A DNA stretch of 64,000 nucleotides. Source: Hybos culiciformis. Lineage: Eukaryota > Arthropoda > Insecta > Diptera > Hybotidae. The notes under the pieces were generated by a model. It did no database searches. It was not told the DNA's origin and saw only the letters and a list, made by a program, of their open reading frames with translations. A program made the translations under genes and the position numbers. How positions within the stretch are numbered: the stretch's first letter is position 1; every line of letters starts with the position of its first letter. Location: positions 38,875,525 to 38,939,524 of the forward strand of contig OZ023273.1 of assembly GCA_964007475.1 (NCBI GenBank). The letters run 5' to 3'. Of this stretch, positions 46,928 to 64,000 are shown in pieces.

Positions 46928-49900
46928 TTAATTTCTTCCACGTTTTCGTTGTGGTAAAATGAGTTCCTCATCTGAGGTTGAAAATTCATCGATCAAAATG
47001 GGTTTTTTCTTTTGTGTTTTCGTGGACATCTGTGATTTGGTTCCAATATGATTAGTTTTTTGTTTTCTACCGTCTCGAGCACTAGGTGGTGAATCAATAC
47101 TGCTTTCACTTTCACTTGAACTTGATGAAGATTTCTGAGCTCGATCATTTTTTTTTCTAGCTTGTCCAATAGCCTTCTTTTTTGCAGGTTTCCCTTTCGG
47201 TTTTTTCCTGTTGACTTGACTATTTAGTGGAGCTTCGGCGTCAGCACTGTCTGCACTATTAAGAACATCTAGGTTAGTCTCTTTCACATGAATGCATTCT
47301 TCTAAGCGTGTTTCAAATTCTGCTGAAGCCTGTTTTATTTCAGCTTTAGTTGATTTTGAAGTTGAATTTATTATTGTTTTAAATGAATTATATACTTCAT
47401 CAATTTGAACTTTGTCTTTGAAACACTGTATATTATCGGATAGTTTCTTTAATGTTTTTTCAGAGTAATTTAATAAGCTTAAGCAAAACGCAATATCACG
47501 CCATTGACGTTCTTCGTTGGTTACATTAAATCTAAGGCAAAGTTTTTCCACTAAACTCTCAACTTGCCTATCTTTTTGAATCAAACCCAGAATATACTTC
47601 ATAATAATTCGATATTTCTCTTCTTCTAAATTTAAATTGGTATCACTTAGCTTAGAAATTATATCTGGTAGGACGTTATACAAAATGTTTGATTTATTAG
47701 CGATCTCTTTGAAGAACTGTTGAGTAATATTCTTGATTTCATCATTTTTATCAACAATGCACATGGTCAAATCGGCTATTTGACCTTTTACTCTTATCAT
47801 TTCGTGTAAAATTAAGTGTGACAACATTTTTACAGCAGTCAAACGTAACTCATCATTAGATTCATGTAACGTCGAATAAAAATGTCCGGTCCAAGGTTCA
47901 ATGATATTTGGGAAACGAAAAGTTAAATCAGATAAGCCCACTACAATGTTACATTTTATCTTTATATTCTTTGTTTTTATCAAAATATTCATTAAAAATG
48001 GCATATGTATTTCACAAAATTTCGATGAAACTGTCATAAATCTTATTAACGCTAAACAAGCTGCTTGTTGCAATTCATTATCGTGATATTTACCTGAAAA
48101 ATATATTGCATATCTTTAATTTGATGATATGAAAAATTAAAATAATTTTGACTCATTAATAATTTCTCAATCATAAAAATAAAATGGGGAAGATTTAAAA
48201 ATTTAAAAATATTTGTTAGTGGTTTGTATTAGTCAGGGTTTCTTAAATTATTTTTGGTCCATTGTCGAGGGCGATTTAGGAAATTTTAATTTTTGTGGAA
48301 ATGAAAGAAAGTTTTTAATGAAAAAAAAAAACATTTACCTGGATATTTACAAATTTCAATTACTATTGGAATCATTTTTTGTAGTATTCCATTTGGTGTA
48401 TACAAGATTTCGTTTTCACAAATATCTGTGATCAATTCAGCAATTCTATCTTCTGCAGTTGCACCAACAAGATCCTCATCAGGTTCTTGTTGTGGTTCTG
48501 TAGCAGTGCCTGATAAACGCTTTATTGATTCACTTGCAGACATATCTAAATTTATAGTTTTTCGTACTCCTTGATTATTCATACTCTTATTGAATTTTTT
48601 GTTTTTTTGTGTTTTCTTTGCTTCCATTAATTCTTGTCGGTACTTTAGATTATTATAAACATCGATATCAAGAAAAATCATTTCCTTCATAGTTGCATAA
48701 CCAATTAAATGAATAAATCTTGAAATTAAAAAAACCGGCAATTGAACTTTCTGAGATGATGATTGTTTTGGCAATGGATCAGTTTGAGTTAATTGTTGGC
48801 TACACGGGATTTCAATTTCAGTTAAGGGAATTCCATGAACTCCTCCAATAAGTGGTTTAATTTTTAAGTGTAAATCAATTATTACTTTTTGTACTATAAC
48901 ATCTGGTGATTGGCATAACTGATAAAAAAAATCCATTGTACGAATTGATATTTGATCAAAGTTTTGTATTCTAGGATGAAAGAATAATTTTTGATAAATT
49001 TCAATAGATTTTTGTACTAATTGATTTGATTCATTATAACGCTTGTAATATTTAGAACGTGATTCAGATGGTATGGAATGCAAAAGAAATTCTAAACAGC
49101 TAGAATAAATTCGCGGATCTTTTATTGCACGTTCTCCAAATCCAATCTGTTCAATTACAGCAATATTTGCAGTTGTTATACTGGCTTTAGCATTAGAAGT
49201 TAAAACTAAAATCTGCAAACATTGCCGTGATTCGTTTTCAGTAGTGTCCTCCAATTTCATTGTAAACCTTTCAAATAAAACTTGAATAATTTGCAAATCG
49301 ATATCTTCTGAGTCAACCCATTCCTTGATTAAAGTTTCCATAGCAGTATAATGACCGTAATTTAATTCCTGGAAGAGATTGCATAGATTTTTCACGACTT
49401 TATCTGCATGAGCTCTAAAATTTAAAAATCAAATCTTTTTACACAGCGTTGTGATAATTAAAAAACTAAAGTTATAATTGTATAAGATGTTTATAATGAA
49501 AACAGTTTCATTCAAATTTTTAAAAGGGGTTTTAAAAGGGTTTAATATAATTTACAGTTTTGGGATTTGTTTGAAATATTTTTTTTTTGCATAGGGCTTT
49601 TAATTTTAAGATAATGTACCAAACTAAGATTATTATTATTAAGAAGATTAGTATTGTTTTAATTTTATATAATAATTTTTTAACATTATACTTTATTTAC
49701 GCTGATTTTTTTTTTATTTCTTTCATTTCATACTATTTGCATTTTCTTAAATTATATATAAGTATATATCAGTATAATTTATTAATATTTCTAATACATA
49801 AAGCTTTATTTGCCACCATTAATATTATCATTTTATGTATATCTTAACAAAAGCTGAGCGTGGTTCACTTTTTACTTTAATAGCCGTGCCTGCAATTTAC

Positions 49901-52900
49901 TCGGAGTGAAATGAATTGCAATTACGAAATATCAATGTTACAATATTACAATAAAAATTTAAACAAATATAGTCTGATTGAAAAAAATAAAATACAACCT
50001 AAATCAGTATTAAAATTAAGATATGCGACTTACCGTCCTTTTAGATCTGTTGTGAATAAAACTCTTTTATAAGCATTGGAAACAGCATCACGTTTTTCTT
50101 TGTCACTTGACCATACTAAGAAAAGCATTCGACGTATACCACATTCAGTTTCTTTAATTCCAAATAAATAACCAGTGGTAAAAAAATCCACGGCTTCAAA
50201 TACGTCTGAGTTTGTTTTTGATAGCAACATTTCTTGTATTTTTGGTACAGCTCCTGTTATAATTTTCGCAAATTTAAGTGAATCTTCTAAAAATTTAACA
50301 GCTTGAACTTGTGTATCAAATTCTTCGTTCTGTGCGAATAAAAAAAGATTTGTAATTTATAACGTTAATTAATATAATTTTAATATGGAGTCAATAAATT
50401 CTATAGAATTTTTGATAGAATTTATTTATCATTTATCATTCATCATTTTTATAGTTTTACTTTTAATTAATCCTTGGACCTTTTATTTTGACCCATTATA
50501 TTGACCCATTATCAAAAAATTACTATTTTTTATTTTGCAAATCCGTCAACATAAACTTACTATTTTATTGTTGCATCCACTGCTTAAAAGTATGTAAGAT
50601 TTCAATAAAGCCATGTAGTAAGCACATTGTTCTTCAAATTTTAGAGAAAGCCTAAAATTTTAAAAAATATGTATTTAATAGTATTATTGAAAACTGCCCA
50701 AAGGGTATATATTTTCTGTAACCATTCAGAATTTCCAGCAACATGATCGGCTTGTTTAGCCAAAACAATCGCTTCCCGATATTTCTTTTCTACAAGTAGG
50801 TTTGAAATTTTTATAACCATATCTTCATAATTTTCTTGGCTGTTAAATGGTTCTTGTGTATCTATATTGAAAAAGAGTTAATAAAATGTATGTATGTTAA
50901 AATAATTTAAAATATAAGATATCAACATACTTTGTTTTAATACATCTTCAATTAATGGTAATAATGTTGGCACAACTTCATGGAAATTTTTTTCAACTTC
51001 TGCTAGCTTTTTATTTTCTTCTATAAAAACTTCTTTCAATTTATCTAATTTTTCAATTTCCTCTTCATGTTTTTTTATTAATTCAACTAAAGTTAATTTT
51101 GCTGAAAATGGATTACATTCTAAAAATGATTTTATTAAAATCACTGCACTTTTGCGAACTGTTGAAGTTTTATCTTCTAGTCTCTCAACCCCAGCTTCCA
51201 GTACCCTATGTTGGAAGGATAGTGGTACTGCATTTTGTTCTTTCATATGATTCCAAATTTGAAGAACTTTTGAACGAACATGAGCGGAAACGTCATTGAT
51301 GTGGAGTAATAAATTTTCTAAAAACTCATCACGTACTTCTTTCATATCATCAGACAATTCTTCTGAAGTTAGCTCACAAGTAACAACGTCACCCATTATT
51401 TGCAATATACAATTTCTTAATACATGTGATTCACAATTTAGAAGCTCATCACCTAAAGTAGTGAGATGTGGTATCATTAACTTTGGAGCGATTGAACCCA
51501 GTTCAGCTAAGAAAGTGCTTAGAAATCGTGCTATTTGTGAATCTGTTGAATCTACCGATAATGTTTCTACAATATCCTTGATTAATATTCCAAATATACT
51601 AGTTAAACCGAAATCATCATGTAATAACAAAATACCAGCAGCTGTTGGAACCAATGCTTGTTCAGATGAGCGAAGTATTTGCAAAATTCGAACTGGAAAT
51701 GCTAATGCATGATTATAACGTTTAATTGCAGCACCAAGAATTTGGAATACTGTATCCGTAACATTACGTTCCTTATTTGAATATAGTTCTAAGGTACGAT
51801 AACTGCTGTCACATATTAAACTGAAATTTCACAAAACGTTATAAAAATGAACTAATTATTACTTATTTACTTTGCACTGTAAGCTTAATTAAACAAGAAA
51901 ATTTTTTTTTGGGAGCGGAGCCTGAAACAAAAATCTCAGAGAAACGAGAGCACGAGAATTTTTTCTTCAATTTAAAAAAAAAACCCGGAAGCTAGAACGC
52001 TGGGAAACTCAATTTCGCAGGAACAGATAAAAAAGAATTTGGTAAGTGGATTGGTAAATTTTTCAATCCCCAATGACCAACTAAATTTAATATATCACAG
52101 GAATAAAAAATTATCATAATTTCGTCCTGAGATTTTTTTTTGTTTTTAAGTCTCTAGTCTAGTTAATATTTTTATGCAAATCACAATTTTTTGGAATTCT
52201 GTTCTTTCGTCATTTTGGTTTGGAATTATATCTTCTGGATTAAGGGTACGCAATTTTATTTTCCGGGGTTTTGGAATCGGAAAAGTGGACACGAAATTTT
52301 GGCTTCTACGGTAATAGACTCGACCCAACTTTTTTATTAATATTTTGTTGATTTCGATTCGAAACTTACTTAACGAAGTTCTCCTCAGTAACTGGAGGGT
52401 CCCAAAGTTTTTCTAATGGCAATTGCATAATGTTGTACATCTGGACCAAATATTTAAATCTTTTTTGTTCCCAATCCTGTCCTTCGAATGTATCATAATT
52501 AGTTTTCTTTCCTTTTTTTAGTTGGCTCGATTGAATATCGTGAACCGTTGAATCTAAACAATGAACTATAGATGTTATCAAATAAATAGACATTTTTGTT
52601 AAATTCAAATACGAATTTCTATTGGTGCTTGTTAATCCATCCTGACTATTCAATATAGTTGCTAATTTTTGGCCTAATTTATCAACCGTCAAGTATAACA
52701 AATCATATGATCGTAATATATTTATGATTTGTAAACTTTTTGAATTCTCAATGACAGAGAAATATGTATCAAAATGATCAAAAATATAAAATGGATCACC
52801 GTTAAGAACCACTGATTTGCATTCTGAAAAGAAAAAAAATTTTTTTTTAATAGCATTATGTACTGCCCTCAAGATTTCAAGGGTTTTATTTGGGAGTAAT

Positions 52901-53891
52901 AATTTTATATTTCAGATCGAAAAATTTCTGTTTCTAGTGGATTTGCTTTTCAGTAAAACCGTGGTTTAGGCCCAATTGTTACTATTATTATTATTATTTT
53001 TTTAATTCCGACTAGTAAAAAAAACAAGCTTCTTCCACCAAGTTGAAGATTTTTATAAAATTTGTAGTTATCTACCTATATAGATCAAGATTTTAGAACT
53101 ATATTATAAGTTTGCTACAATTACAGTAATGTTGCCAAACAGTTTATCACTGAGATTCATGGGGGTGTGGTATATGGTTAACTAGCAAATTTCCGCCATC
53201 GTATTATTTATTACTATCGTCTCTTCATAAATACAAAAAAAAAGCGTTCAGTAGGTACCTATATAAGATAATATAACAATAAATTAAAGTAAGTATGGGT
53301 AGGTACCTACTGCATATATAAATATATAATGTTAAATTGTTGATTTTGACTTTATTGCTTTGTCGATCTAAGCTCAAGAAATAAGATCTAATGTAATATT
53401 TTCATTTAGAATTTCTAATGTAATCTTTTGATGGGAGAATAAAAATTCTTAGTGGGCGGAAGACTGTTTTATGGAAGAAAATGGATCGAGCAAGCTGGGC
53501 GCTAGGTAAGTACCTTAATAGAACTAGGTAATTGAGGCAAAAGAATTGTTTAATTGATTTATAGGTTTTATATCTAGGTAGGTTCTGGGCATAATTTATA
53601 TGATCCTCCTAGCTAAGTAGGTAATTATTCCAAAATAAATCCAAGAGAATTCTTAATAAATTAAGTTACAGAACGCCAAAAAATGTAATAAAATATAGTT
53701 GGGTACCTGCATACCTTTTTTAATTTTAAAAATTGAAGAGAATTTATTGAAAAATGAACTAATTTATTAAACTTACGCTTTAATTTTTCTGGAATTTCTT
53801 TAATATTGTAAATTTTTGCAACATAATAATTATCGCCGGCTGAATTTAATAATTCGGAACTTTCTGATGGCAAAACAAATTGAAAATCCAT
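46928..53891 (-). CDS. Cap-D2: Condensin complex subunit 1 (Cap-D2/NCAPD2), complete, eight exons
   Basis: In coding order the exons are 53777-53891, 52370-52823, 50931-51820, 50723-50861, 50561-50651, 50034-50329, 48339-49414 and 46928-48093; phases agree and give 1408 residues, close to the roughly 1400 of animal NCAPD2. Known role: HEAT-repeat subunit of condensin I, needed for mitotic chromosome compaction. Family landmarks: M-D-F-Q-F-V-L-P at the start; E-C-G-I-R-R-M-L-F-L-V-W-S in exon 6; L-V-G-A-T-A-E-D near the end of exon 7; in exon 8 R-F-P-N-I-I-E-P-W-T, V-K-G-Q, N-V-L-P-D-I-I-S-K-L-S-D and V-E-S-L-V-E-K-L-C. The tail is Lys-rich with an S-S-S-S-S-S-E-S-E-S run and T-S-D-E-E, typical of the phosphorylated condensin tail. 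The exon 4 donor (TG|GTTACA) is weak but the only one that keeps frame and homology. Intron 1 (953 bases) and intron 2 (549 bases) show no nested gene. Confidence 0.97.
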
Positions 53892-54248
53892 TTTATAAAT
53901 TCCTTAGTTTATTCTTATTATTTAATTATTTTTTTAATATTTTAATTAATTCTTTTTTGCTGCGAAAATTTTTATATTTATTTTAATTGTTTTTTTTTAA
54001 TCAAACAAATTGTTTACTTCTTTATTTATTATACTTTCAGTTTGTCGTTTGCGTCTTTTTTGTTTTTAAACAATCCCCTGGGTGTGTTAATCGTTGCAAA
54101 CCATTTGGCGAGATATTCTTTTTTTTTGTGTTGGGCGTGTAAGGTAGCGCCTCTCGGGGATTAATTTAAAAACTAATGTGTACTTTATATTGACGTCTTG
54201 ACCTTGACAAAATTTCTATCTAGGTGTCTACATTAACGTATTTTTCCT

Positions 54249-54451
54249 GCATGCGATTTTGTTCTTTAAATGTATTCGTGTATCTTTATACAAAATCCAA
54301 AATCGCAGCAAAATATGCATGCTGATTTTGAATAATTTTTCAGCATGCGTATTTTTTGACATTTCTCACAAATTTTGCTTTTTTTTTATTAATTTGACAT
54401 TTAAGTCAAGTAAAATGGTACAATTTGAAAAAATGTATAAAAATCGCATGC
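54249..54451. repeat. Foldback element with GCATGCGATTTT ends
   Basis: GCATGCGATTTT at the left is matched by AAAATCGCATGC at the right. A further inverted pair, GCATGCTGATTTTGAA and TTTCAGCATGC, lies in between. No coding sequence. Confidence 0.6.
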
Positions 54452-54745
54452 CGTAAATCTAACCCAGTGGCATATTGAGCACACACAAATACTAATAAAT
54501 GAAACAGAAAAAAAAGAATACATTCATAAATACGCGCGATTCTAAATCGCTAAGTAGACAGCCCGTATATGATTTTTGATTGTTTAAATAAATTCCAATA
54601 GGTGTCGCTATACTTACTTATGACTGAGGAGTTTTTCTATAAGCTGAGGAAATTTTAATTTCCAGGAAAAAAAGACAAAAAAAAGGAGGAGAAAAATTTA
54701 AAGCAAATATTATTTTGAGGAAATTTCAGAAATTCAGAAATATTA

Positions 54746-55638
54746 GTGCTTCACCCTTAAAAAAATTTAAAAATTTCAAATTCTGGATTTCAAATTCCTA
54801 ATGTATTTTGTTAGTGTAATTTAATGTCAAAAAAAAGTTTTCGGGTGAACACTTTTTTTCAAATTTTTTCATAAATTTCAAATATTAATAACAAAGCTGC
54901 AAGAGTAGGAATTTCTTTCCCTAAATTTAGAGGATTTTATTATATCGGGGAAAAATTATGAACAAAAAATGATTGTACAAGAAAAATCTCAGGAAATTTG
55001 CCGAATTTTTTTCATCTGGCATGTTTTTTTTTTTTTTGATTTGACAATTAGAATGACAGAACCTGAATTTCAAAATTTTTTTTGTTGTTAATTTCAAATA
55101 CACGCTCTGAGGCACAATAATTTTTTGGCGCCGTGACATTTGTCCGCGGGACATTTGTCCGCGATTGAATTTTCTAACTTTAGCGGACAAATGTCATTTT
55201 GCAAAATGTCATTTGTCCGCGATTGATTTTTCGAATTTTTAGCGGACAAATGTCATTTTGCAAAATGTCATTTGTCCGCGATTGAAATTTTTAATTTTTA
55301 GCGGACAAATGTCATTTTGAAAAATATCATTTGTCCGCGATTGATTATTCAGTTTTTTTAGCGGACAAATGTCATTTTGCAAAATGTCATTTGTCCGCGA
55401 TTGATTTTTCAATTTTGGAGATACTGCAGATTACGTGAACCACTCAGAATCGTCTGAAGCTTGGAAAAGGGAAGAGGGGTAGAGTCCCCCCAAATTGTTC
55501 ATACATTTTGTATATACAATTTTTTTTTTTTTGCCCGATTTAAAAAAATGTTGTTCGAGCAACATTTTTTTGAACAACATAGTTATAGAATTTGGCCCCA
55601 GAATTTGAAATTTTTAAATTTTTTTAAGGGTGAAGCAC
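54746..55638. mobile_element. 893-base TIR element with an internal satellite
   Basis: GTGCTTCACCCTTAAAAAAA at 54746 continues into an inverted repeat of about 41 bases that is perfectly matched at 55598-55638. TA flanks both ends. Inside are a tandem satellite and a palindrome AAAAATGTTGTTCGAGCAAC. No transposase frame was seen, so it is non-autonomous. Confidence 0.8.
55126..55428. repeat. Satellite of 59-60-base units built on a palindrome
   Basis: GCGGACAAATGTCATTTTGC begins at 55183, 55242, 55301 and 55361, and each is followed by the mirror AAAATGTCATTTGTCCGC and a variable T-rich stretch. Each 38-base core is almost self-complementary, so single strands could form a row of hairpins. 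There are about four and a half units. Confidence 0.9.
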
Positions 55639-56439
55639 TACTATTGTGCTACATTGGCAATCAACATTTAATTTTTTTTAAGAAATTGATGTCATTACCG
55701 TATTCTTTCTCATACCTTATTTTTTCGAAACGTATTTGAGACTGAGAGTTAAATTATCAAAAAAATCACAGTCAGCAGTCTAAGTAGCCAAAACTAAAAT
55801 CATTTTTCAGTGGGGTCTTTAAGGCTAATTTACAATAAGAAAATTTACCACACTGAAAATAATTAGTGCAATTTTTTCTTTATTAATAAATAATTAAATA
55901 TAAATAATTAAATAATAAACAAAAAATTAACATTTTCTTTTCAGCGATGGAGGTTTCAGAAATGATCGTTTTAAACCTATTTTGAGCCCTCCCGTTCATT
56001 AGGTCAAAAATTATAGAAGTCACAATTTTTTCTTCGATAAAAACAATACTATGGCGAATCCGTTTTTTTTGTTTTATTTAAATTTTAATATTTAAAAAAA
56101 AGTATTCCTTTACACTGTTCTCCATTTCGGACTATCATATCATATATCCTCTTAATCATCATAGAATGTAATTTACGTATTACTTACTTTCTTATTTACA
56201 TACTTTATAATTTATAATGGATATTTCCTTCTATGAATTGTAAACGGAACTCAGTACTATTATTAAATAAAGCCAGAATTAGTCTCAAATTTACTCAACT
56301 ATTTTGGAACTTTATTTTAAAAATGAGAACATTTTTTCATTTCTTGAATTGAAAACAAAACCAACTGTTGTCCAGGCCAATAAGAAACGGTCAAAGTATT
56401 CACAAATAATAAAAATTGTTCAGGTTATAGGTACCTATA

Positions 56440-57455
56440 ATAGTAGATTACAACACATCTTAAGAAAATTTGTAATTACAACGAGTTGTGTATACACAAA
56501 AACACATGGATACGCGTCAATACCACGTGTTTTTGTGTATATACACAACGAGCTGTATAACAAATTCTATTAACATATTTCGTATATACTGTTTTAATGT
56601 GCATGTGAGAGGTAGTTGCAATCAATACATTTGCAATGCAAAAAATAAGCAAAAGTTCAAAATGAAGAAAGGAAATAAAATTGAAGTGTGGTAAATAAAA
56701 TTGAAGTGTGTAAATAAAATTTTCTTAAATAAATAATTGACGCATTTAATATACAATTTACCGAGCTAAATTTACGATTTAAATTCAACTTACCGATCAC
56801 ATGCACATTAATAGTAGATTACAATACATGTTAAGAAAATTTGTTATTACAACGAGTTGTGTATACACAAAAACACATAGACACGAGTCAATACTTATAT
56901 CACGAGACCGTTAGATCGAGTGATATAATATTGACAAGTGTCCATTTGTTTTTGTGTATATACACAACGAGCTGTATAACAAATTTTATTAACATGTTTT
57001 GTATACTGTTTTAATGTGCATGTGAGAGGTAGTTGCAATCAATACATTTGAAATACAAAAAATAAACAAAAGTTCAAAATGAAGTAAGTAAATAAAATTT
57101 ATTTAATACGGAGAATGTAAATAAAATTTACTTAATTAAATAATTACACGTGTATTGACGCATATAATATACCATTACCGAGATAAATTTACGATTGTAA
57201 ATACAACCATAGATTAAGAATACAGAAAGATTTATAGCTTCATACAACATTTTTTCAGTTTTTTGGTATTTTTATGTGAAGGTGTTAGTAAAACTAAATA
57301 AAATTCTTTTCATACATTGATAATTATCACGTATTTTATTTTGTTTTACTAACACATTCACATAAAAATACCAAAAATAATGTCGTATGAAGCTAAGAAT
57401 CTATGTATATTCTTAATCTATGATACAACTCACCGATCACATGCCCATTAAAATA
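56440..57455 (+). repeat. Two tandem copies of a 371-base hairpin-bearing unit
   Basis: Copy 1 (56440-56810) and copy 2 (56811-57455) share long identical words such as TTGTGTATACACAAAAACAC, TGTATATACACAACGAGCTG and TGTGCATGTGAGAGGTAGTT. In each, the first two words pair as hairpin arms. Copy 1 has lost about 35 bases of the hairpin tip; copy 2 carries an extra 214-base MITE. No coding function is seen. Confidence 0.9.
57209..57422. mobile_element. Palindromic MITE with ATACAAC target duplication
   Basis: The arms (CATAGATTAAGAAT..., GCTTCATAC-ACATT, GGTATTTTTATGTGAA, GTGTTAGTAAAAC) pair over most of the element. ATACAAC stands directly before and after it. The matching place in the sister tandem copy (about 56785-56792, AAATTCAACTTACCG) has no insertion, which confirms the borders. 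A duplication of 7-8 bases would fit the hAT superfamily. Confidence 0.85.
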
Positions 57456-57694
57456 TTTTCATATTATAAAACTATCTAGGTATATTCGTTATGGGTAATG
57501 GATACTAAAATTAAAGCTCTCTATTTAAATGATTTTAATAAATCAATTTATTGGCTTTTGTCAACGATTTATGCATATATTTTAAAGATATGTTTTAAAA
57601 ATACTGAATAATTTTTATTCTGTAAAAAAAAATTATCAAATATTGTTTGTATGTGCATAACTAAGTCAATATTATTTTATAAAATTGAGTAAAC

Positions 57695-63095
<5,401 letters not shown>

Positions 63096-64000
63096 CTGAT
63101 GTTTTTTTTTTTTTTTTGAATTTACGAAAACCAATTTTAAAAAAGGGAATAATTTTAATTAAAATTTTACAGAATATATTTTCAACAAATAATGTCAAAA
63201 AACCATTACCAAAGCGATTTTATTAAATTTAAACTCTGGATGATGCGTTTTGAAGTGATAACTTTCTAACCAATTGATTTTGTAGTGTACAAGTATATCA
63301 TGCTTCACCAAAGTTTGTGAGTGAATGTATTTTTGATTGTAACAAAATGTTAAAATAAAGTTTTTGCTTTGTAACGCTAGTTAATATGATTATTTGATAA
63401 TTATATGAATTGGATTGATTATTTTGTCTTGTTTGAAATCGATTATTTTGTCTTGTTTCAAGTTAATTGTTTAGTTTTAATTTGGTTTGAATAGGTAACT
63501 TGTTTGTTTTATTTGAAAATGGTTGTTATGTATTTGTATTGAACTAACTATACTATATAATGTTATCATTTTAGTGTAATAATACACAATTTTCCAATTT
63601 TATTAATTTCCATATCAATTTTCCAATTAAATTAAGCAAATATGTTTTAATCATTTATTAATGTTTAATTTTGACTAACTTGGTACTTTGATGGGGAACT
63701 CTTACTTTTTTTTATATTATTAAAATTGCTAAGCCATCATTTTCACACGAATTATAAAAATTCTCATCATAAAAGGCAGAATATTGTAAAAATATTTTTT
63801 GTATTTATTTTCATTACTTTTTATGAATGTTGCATGTTGCAAGTATATTACATGTAAAAATATAAAAGTAAATCTTTTCGTTTTTTCGCATTTAGGTGTC
63901 TTTCAAATGGCCACTCTTACTTAAGTACAACTTTTAAAAAATTGAATACTTTTTTCTAAAAAAATTTGTTGAAAACTGTGATTAATATTAAAATTGATTT
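63096..64000. other. Upstream of the protease CLIP exon
   Basis: About 900 bases to the window edge. A signal-peptide exon is expected on the minus strand but none with ATG, a hydrophobic run and a one-base-overhang donor was found; a GTAATG donor-like site near 63205 has in-frame stops before it. It may lie beyond the window. Confidence 0.5.

Larger units (their letters stand above)
53892..57694. other. Intergenic region dominated by inverted-repeat elements
   Basis: Between the 5' end of Cap-D2 and the 3' end of the protease gene. It holds foldback elements at 54249 and 54746, a satellite inside the latter and a 371-base tandem duplication with a MITE, each listed separately. No gene is supported. 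Confidence 0.6.

Noticed and set aside
51099..51712. Plus-strand frames opposite Cap-D2 exon 3
   Set aside because: They are antisense shadows of a well supported coding exon.
52146..52328. 60-codon minus-strand frame in Cap-D2 intron 2
   Set aside because: Not homologous to NCAPD2, and joining exons 2 and 3 directly restores the expected protein.

Overview
This is an AT-rich nuclear window from an insect; the order is not resolved by the sequence. Genes have spliceosomal introns with GT/AG borders, often only 50-80 bases long, and intergenic DNA is full of short inverted-repeat elements. No prokaryotic features were seen.

Layout. Positions 1-8025 hold no recognisable gene and many foldback/MITE-like repeats, two of them nested. 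Positions 8026-41181 hold a tandem array of at least 21 plus-strand coding units, each a FLYWCH zinc finger (W-x-C ... C ... H-x-H) followed by a stop. Every unit opens directly after a 3' splice site, has no start codon of its own, and begins in the same reading phase: two bases complete a codon begun upstream. This is the architecture of the insect mod(mdg4) locus, where one set of 5' exons (BTB/POZ) is joined to one of many alternative 3' exons. The BTB exons are not in this window and should lie to the left, so the locus name is an inference from architecture and domain. Thirteen units are single exons and eight have one or two internal introns at several different positions in the finger. 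There is also one decayed unit (28005-28160), one probable non-FLYWCH terminal exon (28460-28554), and inserted mobile DNA: a 1.5 kb foldback element, a LINE fragment, MITEs and a tRNA-like SINE piece.

Positions 42606-45087 (+) are a complete five-exon sorting nexin 3 gene (167 aa, PX domain). Positions 46928-53891 (-) are a complete eight-exon condensin subunit Cap-D2/NCAPD2 gene (1408 aa), convergent with Snx3. Positions 53892-57694 are intergenic and made largely of inverted-repeat elements, including one with an internal 59-60 base satellite and a 371-base tandem duplication carrying a datable MITE insertion. Positions 57695-63095 (-) are ten exons of an easter-like CLIP-domain serine protease whose signal-peptide exon was not found.

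The genes do not form a pathway. The left half is a chromatin/insulator-type isoform generator; the right half holds housekeeping endosome and chromosome genes and an extracellular protease of the Toll-cascade type. Exon joins were made by hand from splice sites and reading phase; phases agree across every multi-exon model, but no transcript data were available.
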